NCBI GenBank assembly: GCA_963703945.1
Contig: CAVPGM010000045.1
Coordinates: 1-64,000 of the forward strand
Direction of reading: 5' to 3'
Origin: JALORV01 sp963703945
GTDB taxonomy: Bacteria > Pseudomonadota > Gammaproteobacteria > Burkholderiales > Burkholderiaceae_F
DNA: 64,000 nt
Shown piece by piece: positions 29,607 to 40,162 of this stretch. A program made the translations under genes and the position numbers. Position 1 is the first letter of the stretch; each line of letters opens with the position of its first letter. A model generated the notes under the pieces. That model made no database searches. It was given only the letters and a program-made list of their open reading frames with translations, and was not told the origin of the DNA.

Positions 29607-30657
29607 CGGGATGGCCTCGCGGCTCTTTCAGGCGGTTGACGATCAGTTCGACGAGCCCCGCGTCGATCGTCGCCGACAGCGGAACGACCCAGATGCGCCG
29701 ATCGGACCGCAGCGCTTCGATCTGAATGCATTTTACGGCGTCCTTTTCGGTGATCAGCACAAACGGCGTCTGCACCTCTGCAAATGGATTGACGCGATAG
29801 TCGTAGTGGTCGGGCAGCGCAAGCGGATCGATTGCGAGGTCCTGCTCGCGCAGCATCCTGAAGAAACGCTCCGGCACCCCGATGCCGGCCGCGGCGGTCA
29901 CGCCGAGCGCGGAATCGCGCTGGCGGGCGGCGAGTTCGCGAAGCGACATCGTGTCCGTCTGCTCGGCCAGGCGATACATCCGGTCGGCAAGGCGCGTGCG
30001 CATCGCGAAGCAGGGGACGCGCTCCGACGGCACGGCTTCGCTCCCGTGCAGCACGATCGCATCGACCGACGCCAGCCGCGCTGCCGGCTCGCGCAGCGGC
30101 CCGGCCGGCAACACCCAGCCGTTGCCAAGGCCGCGCTCGTCCAGCAATGCGATCTCGAAGTCGCGGGCCAACCGCAGGTGCTGCAGGCCGTCGTCGGCAA
30201 CGATGAGATCGCAGCCCCGATGTGTCCGCAGCAGCGCCTCGGCGGCCGCCACCCGGTCGGCGCCGATCGCCACAGGTGCCTGCGTCGAGCGCGCGATCAG
30301 AAGCGGCTCGTCGCCGACCTCGGCCGCGGCATCGTTGGGACCGATCAGGCGAGATGCGCGCGCCGTCCCGCCGTAGCCGCGCGAGATCACGCCCGGTCGC
30401 AAGCCGCGCAACTGCAGCGCCCGGACCAGTGCGATGACGAGGGGCGTTTTGCCGGTGCCGCCCACGTACAGATTGCCGACGACTACCACTGGCACAGCAA
30501 CGTGTTCGCTGTGCAGCAGGCCGCGTTGATACGCGCCGCGGCGGGCGCGCATCAGCGCGCCGTACAGCAGTGCGAACGGTGCCAGCATCCAGGCCAGCGC
30601 GCCGCGCCGCTGCCAGGCCGAAGTGATGGCGGAACGAAGGCGCGACTCGGAAGGCAC
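29587..30657 (-). CDS. lpxK: Tetraacyldisaccharide 4'-kinase
   Basis: Phosphorylates the lipid A precursor at the 4' position. A hydrophobic N-terminal helix (ALAWMLAPFALLYGALM) anchors it. The P-loop is VVGNLYVGGTGKTPLVIALV, with DLIVADDGLQHLRLARDFEI following. 356 residues from a GTG at 30657, eight bases after the exbD stop; no ATG is available nearby. It overlaps the Trm112-like gene by 20 bp at its 3' end. Confidence 0.93.
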   Translation of the reverse strand: MPSESRLRSAITSAWQRRGALAWMLAPFALLYGALMRARRGAYQRGLLHSEHVAVPVVVVGNLYVGGTGKTPLVIALVRALQLRGLRPGVISRGYGGTARASRLIGPNDAAAEVGDEPLLIARSTQAPVAIGADRVAAAEALLRTHRGCDLIVADDGLQHLRLARDFEIALLDERGLGNGWVLPAGPLREPAARLASVDAIVLHGSEAVPSERVPCFAMRTRLADRMYRLAEQTDTMSLRELAARQRDSALGVTAAAGIGVPERFFRMLREQDLAIDPLALPDHYDYRVNPFAEVQTPFVLITEKDAVKCIQIEALRSDRRIWVVPLSATIDAGLVELIVNRLKEPRGHPDGSPPA

Positions 30658-30665
30658 CGCGATGC

Positions 30666-31088
30666 TTAGCGGCTGCCGGCGGCGCGTTGCGTGGCGAAGC
30701 TGATGCGGACGATGCCGGCCAGGCGCGCGGCTTCCATCACGCTGATCACCGACTGGTGAGATGCCTGTGCATCCGCATTGATGACAAGCAGCAGGTCGTC
30801 GCGACCCTGCGCCGCTTTGGCGAGGACGTCGGCCAGGCTTGCTGCATCGGTCACTGCAAGTACGGTGCGATCGAGCGCGTATCGGCCATCGGCAGTGACC
30901 GCGATGTTGATGATCTGCGGCGGCGTTGCGGGCGTCGTCGCCTCGGCCGACGGCAACTGGACCTTGAGCTCGGCGAATCGCGAGTACGTTGTGCTGACTG
31001 CCAGGAAGATCAGTACGATCAGCAGGACGTCGATCAGCGGGATCAGATTGACCTCGGGCTCCTCCTCGAACGAACGCCGGAAGCGCAT
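30666..31088 (-). CDS. exbD: ExbD/TolR-family biopolymer transport protein
   Basis: 140-residue inner-membrane protein with one N-terminal helix carrying the conserved Asp (NLIPLIDVLLIVLIFLAVST) and a periplasmic domain. With ExbB it forms the proton-driven motor that energises TonB-like transport. In this lpxK-linked setting the pair is standard in betaproteobacteria. The ATG overlaps the exbB stop. Confidence 0.93.
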   Translation of the reverse strand: MRFRRSFEEEPEVNLIPLIDVLLIVLIFLAVSTTYSRFAELKVQLPSAEATTPATPPQIINIAVTADGRYALDRTVLAVTDAASLADVLAKAAQGRDDLLLVINADAQASHQSVISVMEAARLAGIVRISFATQRAAGSR

Positions 31089-31693
31089 CAGCCTCTCCGG
31101 TCTCCGTAGACGAACTCGAGCAGCCGCTCGGCCTGTTCCTCCATGTCGACCAGATAGTCCTCGACCAGCCGCCGGAAGTACCGGTGCGCCAGCACCGCGG
31201 GCACGGCGACGATGATGCCGAAAGCGGTGCAATAGAGCGCGATGGAAATACCCTTCGCAAGGTCCTGCGGACTGGTTCCGGCCTGCTGCGAGGCAAAGAT
31301 ATGGATCATGCCGACGACGGTGCCGAACAACCCCAGCAGCGGCGCGATCGAGCCGATCGAACCCAGCAGCGTCAGGTTCTTGGTCAGATGGTTGGCCACC
31401 ACCGCGCCGGCGGCCTCGATCTGCTGCATTGCGCCCTCACGCAGCACGCGCTCGTTGCGCAGTCCGGCAGCCAGCACGCGCCCCAGCGGTGAGTTCTGCT
31501 CGAGCTTGCCGAGGATGTCCGGCGTGACGGTCTTCTTTCTTGCCAGACCGACCACGTCGTCCAGCAGTCCGCTCGGTAAGATGCGCGCGCGTCGCAGCGC
31601 CACGGTTCTCTCGATGATCAGCGCCAACGCAAGGATGGAGGCGACGATCAGGGGCCAGACCGGCCAGCCCAACTCGGCGATGATGGCGAACAA
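31088..31693 (-). CDS. exbB: ExbB/MotA/TolQ proton channel family protein
   Basis: Intact 201-residue membrane protein with three helices: WPVWPLIVASILALALIIER near the N-terminus, LLGSIGSIAPLLGLFGTVVG and AFGIIVAVPAVLAHRYF. The GLFGTVVGMIHIF motif is typical. It forms the motor complex with ExbD. First gene of the exbB-exbD-lpxK-trm112-kdsB cluster, divergent from xseA. Confidence 0.94.
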   Translation of the reverse strand: MFAIIAELGWPVWPLIVASILALALIIERTVALRRARILPSGLLDDVVGLARKKTVTPDILGKLEQNSPLGRVLAAGLRNERVLREGAMQQIEAAGAVVANHLTKNLTLLGSIGSIAPLLGLFGTVVGMIHIFASQQAGTSPQDLAKGISIALYCTAFGIIVAVPAVLAHRYFRRLVEDYLVDMEEQAERLLEFVYGDRRG

Positions 31694-31983
31694 AGCAGCG
31701 GATCTCCGGCGCAGGATGCGCGAAAAGCGCGAAGCGTAGTGGCGGGCATGGGGACCTGCAAGTTTCCACAGTTCCTGTGGACAAGTATGTGAGCAACTTC
31801 GATTGAGGCTGAGCTAAGCCTTTGTTGCAGCAAGCTTTGCCGGCCCTGCACAGCGATTGAGCAGATGGGAAAAAGTCAACAAATCAACACGTTGAGCCGC
31901 AGTAGGCCGTTTGCACGAGGCTCGGCGGGCGAAGTTCCGCGCAAGTTGCGCGCTCTGTGGACAGTTTCCGGCCGGAAACCCGC
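31694..31983. promoter_or_regulatory. Divergent exbB/xseA intergenic region with DnaA-box-like sites
   Basis: 290-bp gap between divergent genes. It contains CCACAGTTCCTGTGG (an inverted repeat, about 31765-31779) running into TGTGGACAA, whose complement TTGTCCACA differs by one base from the DnaA box TTATCCACA. TGTGGACAG recurs near 31957. The bases are unusually AT-rich around 31795-31900. No gene is visible. Confidence 0.35.
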
Positions 31984-33336
31984 ATGGTGCTTGGATCTGA
32001 GTCCGCCGATGCAGCAACGGCGCGGGCGCCGCTGACAGTTTCCGCGCTAAACCGCGCGGTTTCGGGCTTGCTCGAACGCAGCTTCCCGCTGGTGCGGGTG
32101 CAGGGCGAGATCTGCAACCTGACCCGCGCTGCCAGCGGACATTGGTACTTCGGTCTGAAGGACGACATCGCGCAAGTACGGTGCGTGATGTTCCGTGCGC
32201 GCAACACTCTGATCGACTGGATCCCACGCGAAGGCGACGACGTCGAGGTCTCGGCGCTGGTGTCGCTGTACGAAGCGCGCGGCGAATTCCAGTTGAACGT
32301 CGAATTCATCCGACGCTCCGGACTCGGCCGCCTCTACGAGGAGTTCCTGCGACTGAAGCAGCGACTGGCCGCGGAAGGACTTTTCGACCCGGCGCGAAAG
32401 CGGCCGCTGCCCCGGTTTCCGCGCGTGGTGGGTGTTGTCACGTCGTTGCAGGCCGCCGCCCTGCGCGACGTGGTCAGCGCGCTCGCGCGACGCGCGCCGT
32501 ACGTCGGCATCGTCGTCTACCCGGTTGCGGTCCAGGGCGTCGGCGCAGGAGCGCAGATCGCCGCCATGCTGGCGCGAGTTTCCGAGCGCAAGGAGGTCGA
32601 CGTCGTGCTGCTGGTGCGCGGCGGCGGCTCGATCGAGGACTTGTGGGCGTTCAACGAGGAGACGGTGGCGCGGGCGATACGCGCGTGCTCGATTCCGGTC
32701 GTGGTCGGCGTCGGACATGAATCGGACTACACGATTGCGGACTTTGCAGCCGACGCGCGCGCGCCGACACCGACGGCCGCAGCCGAAGTGGTCGCAACCG
32801 AACTGGGTGCGCTGTGGGACGCGCTACGCACCCGCCTGGTGTCGTTGCGCCACGGTCTAGGGCGGGCGAACGCGCAGGCGCAGCAGCGGCTCGACTATGC
32901 CGCACGTGCGCTGGCATCGCGAACTCCGTCGCGGGGCCTTGCGAACCGGATTGACGCCCTCAGTGCACGAGCCGCACGCCTGACGCTCGCACGGCTCGGA
33001 AGCGCGCGCGAGCGCAGCAGCGTGGCCGTGCAGCGACTGGCGGGTGGACGGCCGAGCTCACGCTTTCTCGCCACCGCAGTCGAATCCGGACTGGGGCGAT
33101 TGCGATCGGCTGTGGCCGCCCAGATTGCTGCGCGCCGCGCGCGGCTGGACTCCGATCTGGTCTCGCTGGGCTTGCTCGATCCGCGTCAGGTGCTCGAACG
33201 CGGCTACAGCATCGTCCGTGATGCCGCCGGCTCGCTCGTTCGCAGCGCGGATACGCTGGCGACCGGCGACACGTTGCGTATCGAATTCGGGCATGGCGGA
33301 GCCGATGCGCGAGTCGAGCAGCTCCGACGCGGTTGA
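31984..33336 (+). CDS. xseA: Exodeoxyribonuclease VII large subunit
   Basis: Large subunit of the single-strand DNA exonuclease. The OB-fold domain (LTVSALNRAVSGLLERSFPL, SGHWYFGLKDDIAQVRCVMF) is followed by the catalytic region with VVTSLQAAALRDVVSALARR, LLVRGGGSIEDLWAFNEE and GVGHESDYTIADFAADARAP. It ends with the coiled-coil region and VLERGYSIVRDA. I chose ATG 31984 (450 residues); an in-frame GTG at 31957 is possible. sodB, often next to xseA in relatives, is not here. Confidence 0.94.
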   Translation: MVLGSESADAATARAPLTVSALNRAVSGLLERSFPLVRVQGEICNLTRAASGHWYFGLKDDIAQVRCVMFRARNTLIDWIPREGDDVEVSALVSLYEARGEFQLNVEFIRRSGLGRLYEEFLRLKQRLAAEGLFDPARKRPLPRFPRVVGVVTSLQAAALRDVVSALARRAPYVGIVVYPVAVQGVGAGAQIAAMLARVSERKEVDVVLLVRGGGSIEDLWAFNEETVARAIRACSIPVVVGVGHESDYTIADFAADARAPTPTAAAEVVATELGALWDALRTRLVSLRHGLGRANAQAQQRLDYAARALASRTPSRGLANRIDALSARAARLTLARLGSARERSSVAVQRLAGGRPSSRFLATAVESGLGRLRSAVAAQIAARRARLDSDLVSLGLLDPRQVLERGYSIVRDAAGSLVRSADTLATGDTLRIEFGHGGADARVEQLRRG

Positions 33337-33408
33337 TCCGGTCGACATCGCTGCTGTGCTAGATTTTCATTTCGACATCTGCGCATCGGTGCAGAGGAAG
33401 GAACGACG

Positions 33409-34008
33409 ATGGGCGCAATCTTGCAATCGCTGGGTCGCACGATCACTGCCGGCATCGTCCTGCTGATCGTGCTGATCGTCATCGCGGGCGGTTTCGCGCA
33501 TGGCGTGGCTCCGGACCAGGCATGGCTGGCCTTCCTGATGCGCTGGCTTCATGTGATTTCGGGCGTCATGTGGATCGGGCTGCTGTGGTACTTCAATTTC
33601 GTGCAGATTCCATCGATGCCGAAGATTCCGGATGAACAGAAACCCGCGGTGAGCAAGGTCATCGCGCCGACCGCGTTGTTCTGGTTCCGGTGGGCCGCGC
33701 TCTCGACGGTCGTGACCGGTTTGCTGCTGGCGGAGCTGATGGGCTACATCGGACGTGCTCTGACGCTGCAGGAAGGGACCCGCGCGATCGGCATCGGGAT
33801 GTGGCTGGGGCTGATCATGGCGTTCAACGTGTGGTTCATCATCTGGCCGAACCAGAAGAAGGCGCTGGGCATGGTGCAGGTCGCTCCTGAGGAAAAGACC
33901 AAGGCTGCTCGGCTGGCAATGCTGACCTCGCGCCTCAACACGATGCTGTCGATCCCGATGCTCTACATGATGGTGATCCAGCAGAACCGAGGGGGCGCAG
34001 TCTTCTAA
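33409..34008 (+). CDS. Urate hydroxylase PuuD-like membrane protein
   Basis: 199-residue protein with about four membrane helices: TITAGIVLLIVLIVIAGGFA, WLHVISGVMWIGLLWYFNFV, a helix around LSTVVTGLLLAELMGY, and GMWLGLIMAFNVWFIIWPNQ. It resembles the membrane domain of PuuD/urate oxidase N-terminal proteins but lacks the C-terminal cytochrome c part. Conserved His and Trp residues in the helices could bind haem. RBS GAGGAAGGA precedes the ATG. The role is unknown; the urate link is only by family name. Confidence 0.7.
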   Translation: MGAILQSLGRTITAGIVLLIVLIVIAGGFAHGVAPDQAWLAFLMRWLHVISGVMWIGLLWYFNFVQIPSMPKIPDEQKPAVSKVIAPTALFWFRWAALSTVVTGLLLAELMGYIGRALTLQEGTRAIGIGMWLGLIMAFNVWFIIWPNQKKALGMVQVAPEEKTKAARLAMLTSRLNTMLSIPMLYMMVIQQNRGGAVF

Positions 34009-34236
34009 TTAATTGGTCCGAGCGGACAGCAGGCGTTGTAGCGGGTGCAGCGCTTGCTTCGGAGATGGACTACGCGCAGTTGTGCGCTCCCAACGACCGA
34101 AATTCGTGCGACGCCTTCCTGGGTCACGCTGGTCAACTGGGAATGGGCGGCGCGCAATCTCGATGTCGCGCCGGCGAAGCGCGCTGAGACGACGTCGGGC
34201 TGAGCAGCCTCCGCAAAACCGGTTTGCGCAGAGTCC

Positions 34237-34704
34237 CTAACGGCCAGCCGGCGCCAGGCCCTTGATCTTCGCGCCCACCGCGAGGCCGCGCTTGGCGAAC
34301 CATCCCTGCTCCATTTCCAGCGCGTAGCGGACCGCGTGCTGTGAGCAGTGCAGGGCCTCGCTCTTCGGCGCCATGTCGTTGAGTTGCAGGATCGTGCCGT
34401 CGTCCTCAATGAACGCGATCGACAGCGGCAGTGGCGTGTTACGCATCCAGAAGCACTGCTGCGCCTTGTCCTCGAAGACGAACAGCATGCCGTGGTTGGG
34501 CGGCGTCGAAGTCCGGAACATCATGCCGGTCATGCGCGAAAGCGGCGTGGTCGCCATCTCGGCCGTGATGACGTGGAAACCGGCGGTCAGTTGGCGGGTC
34601 GGCAAAGTCGGCTGCGGTCCCGACTGCGCCAGCGCCAGCTGGAGGGCGCAGAGGCAGCCGATCAGGGCCACGAGTATGTGAGGCGAGCGGCGCACTGATC
34701 GCAT
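34237..34704 (-). CDS. DUF192 family secreted protein
   Basis: 155-residue protein with a signal peptide (VALIGCLCALQLALAQ) and the DUF192 core: EMATTPLSRMTGMMFRTSTP, NHGMLFVFEDKAQQCFWMRN, TPLPLSIAFIEDDGTIL and LEMEQGWFAKRGLAVG. Function unknown. I prefer ATG 34704 to a longer TTG frame. The 228 bp between it and the preceding gene hold nothing I recognise. Confidence 0.87.
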   Translation of the reverse strand: MRSVRRSPHILVALIGCLCALQLALAQSGPQPTLPTRQLTAGFHVITAEMATTPLSRMTGMMFRTSTPPNHGMLFVFEDKAQQCFWMRNTPLPLSIAFIEDDGTILQLNDMAPKSEALHCSQHAVRYALEMEQGWFAKRGLAVGAKIKGLAPAGR

Positions 34705-34941
34705 CAGGTTGTTCCACGTAGCAGCAGACAAGGCACTTTAGCGGGCGGGGGCCGGACGAGTTGCCGGCGGGCGCCGGGCGGTCGGAACTGCGGACGACCG
34801 TGGGGTCATTGAATCAACGGCCCATCCAGCCCGTGGTTGACGTGGCTCACACCGGGCGCAGCAAGATCGCAAGCCGGCACGAGTACACTGCCGGGCCTGT
34901 TTTGCAGGTGTGCAACCCAATAAGACCCGCACGGAGACACC

Positions 34942-36189
34942 ATGTACGCGCACATCAAGGTCCCCACCACCGGCCAGAAGATCAGTGTCAAGGCAGATTT
35001 CAGCCTCAGTGTCCCGGACCAGCCGATCATTCCCTACATCGAAGGGGACGGCACCGGGGTCGATATCACGCCAGTGATGATCAAGGTGGTCGACGCCGCA
35101 GTGGCCAAGGCGTACGGCGGCAAGAAGAAGATCGTCTGGATGGAGGTCTATGCCGGCGAGAAGTCGACCAAGGTGTATGGCCCGGACGTGTGGTTGCCGG
35201 ATGAAACGCTGAAAGTCCTTCGTGAATACGTGGTGTCGATCAAGGGTCCGCTGACGACCCCGGTCGGCGGGGGTATCCGCTCGATCAACGTGGCCATGCG
35301 GCAGGAACTCGACCTGTACGTCTGTCTGCGTCCGATCCAGTATTTCAAGGGCGTCCCGAGCCCGGTCAAGGAGCCCGAAAAGACCAACATGGTGATCTTC
35401 CGGGAGAACTCGGAGGACATCTACGCCGGCATTGAATACGAGGCCGAGAGCGACAAGGCGAAGAAGCTCATCAAGTTCCTGCAGGACGAACTGGGGGTCA
35501 AGAAGATCCGCTTTCCGGCAACCTCGGGCATCGGCATCAAGCCGGTCTCGCGCGAGGGCACCGAGCGGCTGGTGCGCAAGGCCATCCAGTACGCGATCTC
35601 CAACAAGCGCAAGAGCCTGACGTTCGTCCACAAGGGCAACATCATGAAGTTCACCGAGGGAGCGTTCGCCAAGTGGGGCTACGACCTCGCGCAGCGCGAG
35701 TTCAAGGCAGAATTGCTCGACGGTGGGCCGTGGATGAAGATCAAGGCGGCGCACGGGGACATCGTCGTCAAGGACGTGATCGCCGACGCCTTTTTGCAGC
35801 AGATCCTGCTGCGGCCGGCCGAATACGACGTGATTGCGACGATGAATCTGAACGGCGACTACATTTCCGATGCGCTGGCGGCCCAGGTCGGCGGTATCGG
35901 CATCGCGCCGGGCGCCAACATGTCGGATTCCGTCGCCATGTTCGAGGCGACGCACGGCACGGCCCCGAAGTACGCCGGCAAGGACTACGTGAATCCGGGT
36001 TCGGAAATCCTGTCGGCCGAGATGATGCTGCGTCACATGGGCTGGACCGAGGCCGCCGACCTGATCATCCGTTCGATGGAAAGGTCGATTCTGTCGAAAA
36101 AGGTCACCTATGACTTCGCGCGGCTGATGGCCGGCGCCACGCAGGTCAGCTGTTCGGGCTTCGGCCAGGTAATGATCGACAACATGTAG
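34942..36189 (+). CDS. icd: NADP-dependent isocitrate dehydrogenase
   Basis: Intact 415-residue TCA-cycle enzyme. IPYIEGDGTGVDITPVMIK starts the fold; TPVGGGIRSINVAMRQELDL contains the regulatory Ser phosphorylated by AceK in enterics. MVIFRENSEDIYAGIEYEA and ATMNLNGDYISDALAAQVGG are also present. The NADP-binding Lys-Tyr pair is in ATHGTAPKYAGKDYVNP. Single gene with RBS-like CGGAGACACC. Confidence 0.97.
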   Translation: MYAHIKVPTTGQKISVKADFSLSVPDQPIIPYIEGDGTGVDITPVMIKVVDAAVAKAYGGKKKIVWMEVYAGEKSTKVYGPDVWLPDETLKVLREYVVSIKGPLTTPVGGGIRSINVAMRQELDLYVCLRPIQYFKGVPSPVKEPEKTNMVIFRENSEDIYAGIEYEAESDKAKKLIKFLQDELGVKKIRFPATSGIGIKPVSREGTERLVRKAIQYAISNKRKSLTFVHKGNIMKFTEGAFAKWGYDLAQREFKAELLDGGPWMKIKAAHGDIVVKDVIADAFLQQILLRPAEYDVIATMNLNGDYISDALAAQVGGIGIAPGANMSDSVAMFEATHGTAPKYAGKDYVNPGSEILSAEMMLRHMGWTEAADLIIRSMERSILSKKVTYDFARLMAGATQVSCSGFGQVMIDNM

Positions 36190-36296
36190 TCGCCTCGGGG
36201 GTATGCGGCGGCTTTGCCGATCGCATGTGCACCCTCGGCGGAACGGCAAATCAGTCCGCTGCTCCGGAAGCGTCCGCGCGCTCGGCCGAATTGCGA

Positions 36297-36320
36297 CTCT
36301 CCGGCACCCCAGCCGGAGAG
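36297..36320 (+). terminator. Hairpin downstream of icd
   Basis: CTCTCCGGC and GCCGGAGAG form a perfect 9-bp stem around ACCCCA, about 110 bp after icd. The following bases (GTCTTCC) are only weakly T-rich, so this is a possible rather than certain terminator. Confidence 0.45.
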
Positions 36321-36394
36321 GTCTTCCGTGATGCCAGGATTCCCTTGTCCTTCTCGTCGAGCGGGGAGGGTGCATGGACGGGTGTCGCAGCAAC

Positions 36395-36416
36395 AAAAAA
36401 CCCCGCCGTAGCGGGG
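36395..36416 (-). terminator. Rho-independent terminator of the cold-shock gene
   Basis: CCCCGC-CGTA-GCGGGG hairpin. On the minus strand it is followed by six T residues (AAAAAA at 36395-36400). It lies 20 bp past the cspA stop. Confidence 0.85.
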
Positions 36417-36436
36417 TCGCAATGGGCGCGCCGCGG

Positions 36437-36643
36437 TCAGGCGGCTGCTGTGATGTTGGACGCCTGCTTGCCTTTGGGGCCCTGCACGACCTCGAACTGA
36501 ACCTTCTGGCCCTCTTTCAGGGTCTTGAAACCGTTCATCTGGATTGCCGAGAAGTGTGCGAACAAATCCTCTCCTCCGTCATCCGGAGTGATGAAGCCGT
36601 ACCCCTTGGCGTCGTTGAACCACTTGACCGTACCAGTTGCCAT
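36437..36643 (-). CDS. cspA: Cold-shock protein, CspA family
   Basis: 68-residue OB-fold RNA chaperone. MATGTVKWFNDAKGYGFITP contains RNP1; DDGGEDLFAHFSAIQMNGF contains RNP2-like FAHFS. It is monocistronic with its own terminator. Upstream, 36644-37080 (437 bp) separates it from clpS and probably holds a long 5' leader, which is typical of csp genes, plus the divergent clpS promoter. Confidence 0.95.
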   Translation of the reverse strand: MATGTVKWFNDAKGYGFITPDDGGEDLFAHFSAIQMNGFKTLKEGQKVQFEVVQGPKGKQASNITAAA

Positions 36644-37008
36644 CCGTCCGTCCTTCCCACGATATTTGGCGTCGGCTCCGTACTTTTGCGGCACCCGGCG
36701 CTGGCCCCATCTTGCGCACATCATTCGGTTTGGGTGCGCATCCACCCCGCGCGCCTGCGCGCGCTCAGTGGACGGCAAGATTGTTCGAGCAAAAGCCCCG
36801 GCGGTCAAGCGGTTGCTTGGCGATTGCGCAACGCTTCGGTGCAACGCGCCATTGCGAATCAGCAGGCGTTTGGCGGCACGGTCATCGGCGAAGCGTGCTG
36901 GCGCGTTGATGCAGACGATGCGACGAAAGCCGCGGCGTAGTCGAAATTGCGTCTTGAGGAACGTGCATTTGCGCAACGATCGACGGCCAGTCTTCGAGGG
37001 AGTCCGGA

Positions 37009-37037
37009 TTGATTTACCGTATGATTGGTACGCTATT
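37009..37037 (+). promoter_or_regulatory. Possible sigma70 promoter of clpSA
   Basis: TTGATT (37009-37014), a 17-bp spacer and GCTATT (37032-37037) lie 43 bp before the clpS ATG. The -10 match is modest. Confidence 0.35.
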
Positions 37038-37080
37038 TGTGGCGCGGTAATGATGACCGGTTTGCATAGAATGCAGGTCA

Positions 37081-37385
37081 ATGAGCGAGCGGATTGACGA
37101 TGGCACGGTCGTCGAGAAGCAGGCTTCTCGCGTCAAGCCTCCGCCCATGTACCAGGTGGTGCTGCTGAACGACGACTACACGCCCATGGAATTCGTGGTC
37201 GGAGTTCTCCAGAAGTTCTTCGGCAAGGGGAGAGAACAGGCAACCCAGATCATGCTGAAGGTTCATCACGAAGGACGCGGCGTCTGCGGCGTCTACCCGC
37301 GCGACATCGCAGCGACCAAGGTCGAGCAGGTCTGCAGTTACTCACGCCAGCATCAGCATCCGCTGCAGTGCGTGATGGAGGAAGC

Positions 37386-37389
<4 letters not shown>
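37081..37389 (+). CDS. clpS: ATP-dependent Clp protease adaptor ClpS
   Basis: 102-residue N-end-rule adaptor. PPPMYQVVLLNDDYTPMEFV contains the substrate-binding region; VHHEGRGVCGVYPRDIAATK is also conserved. It delivers N-degron substrates to ClpA. It overlaps clpA by 4 bp (ATGA), so the two are translationally coupled. Confidence 0.96.
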
Positions 37390-39692
<2,303 letters not shown>

Positions 39693-39786
39693 GTCTGCCG
39701 CCGGCGGAATGAGACGAATTCATTTTTCGTGAGCTGGCGGCGACTGAACCTCAGTTGACGTCCGGCAGGAAACTGCCTCAAATGGA

Positions 39787-39813
39787 GCCCGCAAAATCTG
39801 CGGGCTTTTTTTT
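39787..39813 (+). terminator. Rho-independent terminator after clpA
   Basis: GCCCGC-AAAATCT-GCGGGC hairpin followed by eight T residues, 95 bp after the clpA stop and 14 bp before the cytochrome c start. Confidence 0.9.
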
Positions 39814-39826
39814 CGAGGAGACAGTC

Positions 39827-40150
39827 GTGAAAACAAGACAATGGGTCGCTGGCGTGGTGTTGCCACTCGCTACTACGACGGCCGCCTGGGCGCAGGGCAC
39901 CCCGACGCTTCCCTCCAACGCCGCCTATCTTGCGGCCAACTGCGCCAACTGCCACGGCACAACCGGCAATGCCAAGGGAGGGATGCCGAGCCTGGCCGGC
40001 CAACCAAAGGCCTACCTGGTCGAGCAGATGAGGGCGTTCCGCGACGGCAAGCGAGTAGCGACGATCATGCCCCAGCTCGCCAAGGGCTACACCGACGCGC
40101 AGATCGACGCGATCGCCGACTACTTCTCGCGGCAACCGGCTGCGCGCTGA
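39827..40150 (+). CDS. fccA: Periplasmic c-type cytochrome, sulfide dehydrogenase small-subunit type
   Basis: 107-residue monohaem cytochrome. Signal peptide KTRQWVAGVVLPLATTTAAW. The haem motif is CANCH in YLAANCANCHGTTGN; the distal Met is probably in MPQLAKGYTD. GTG start, with GAGGAG just upstream. It lies 12 bp before the flavoprotein gene, so it is the likely electron acceptor subunit of a flavocytochrome c sulfide dehydrogenase. The gene symbol is assigned from context. Confidence 0.82.
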   Translation: MKTRQWVAGVVLPLATTTAAWAQGTPTLPSNAAYLAANCANCHGTTGNAKGGMPSLAGQPKAYLVEQMRAFRDGKRVATIMPQLAKGYTDAQIDAIADYFSRQPAAR

Positions 40151-40162
40151 GGGGAGAAACAC

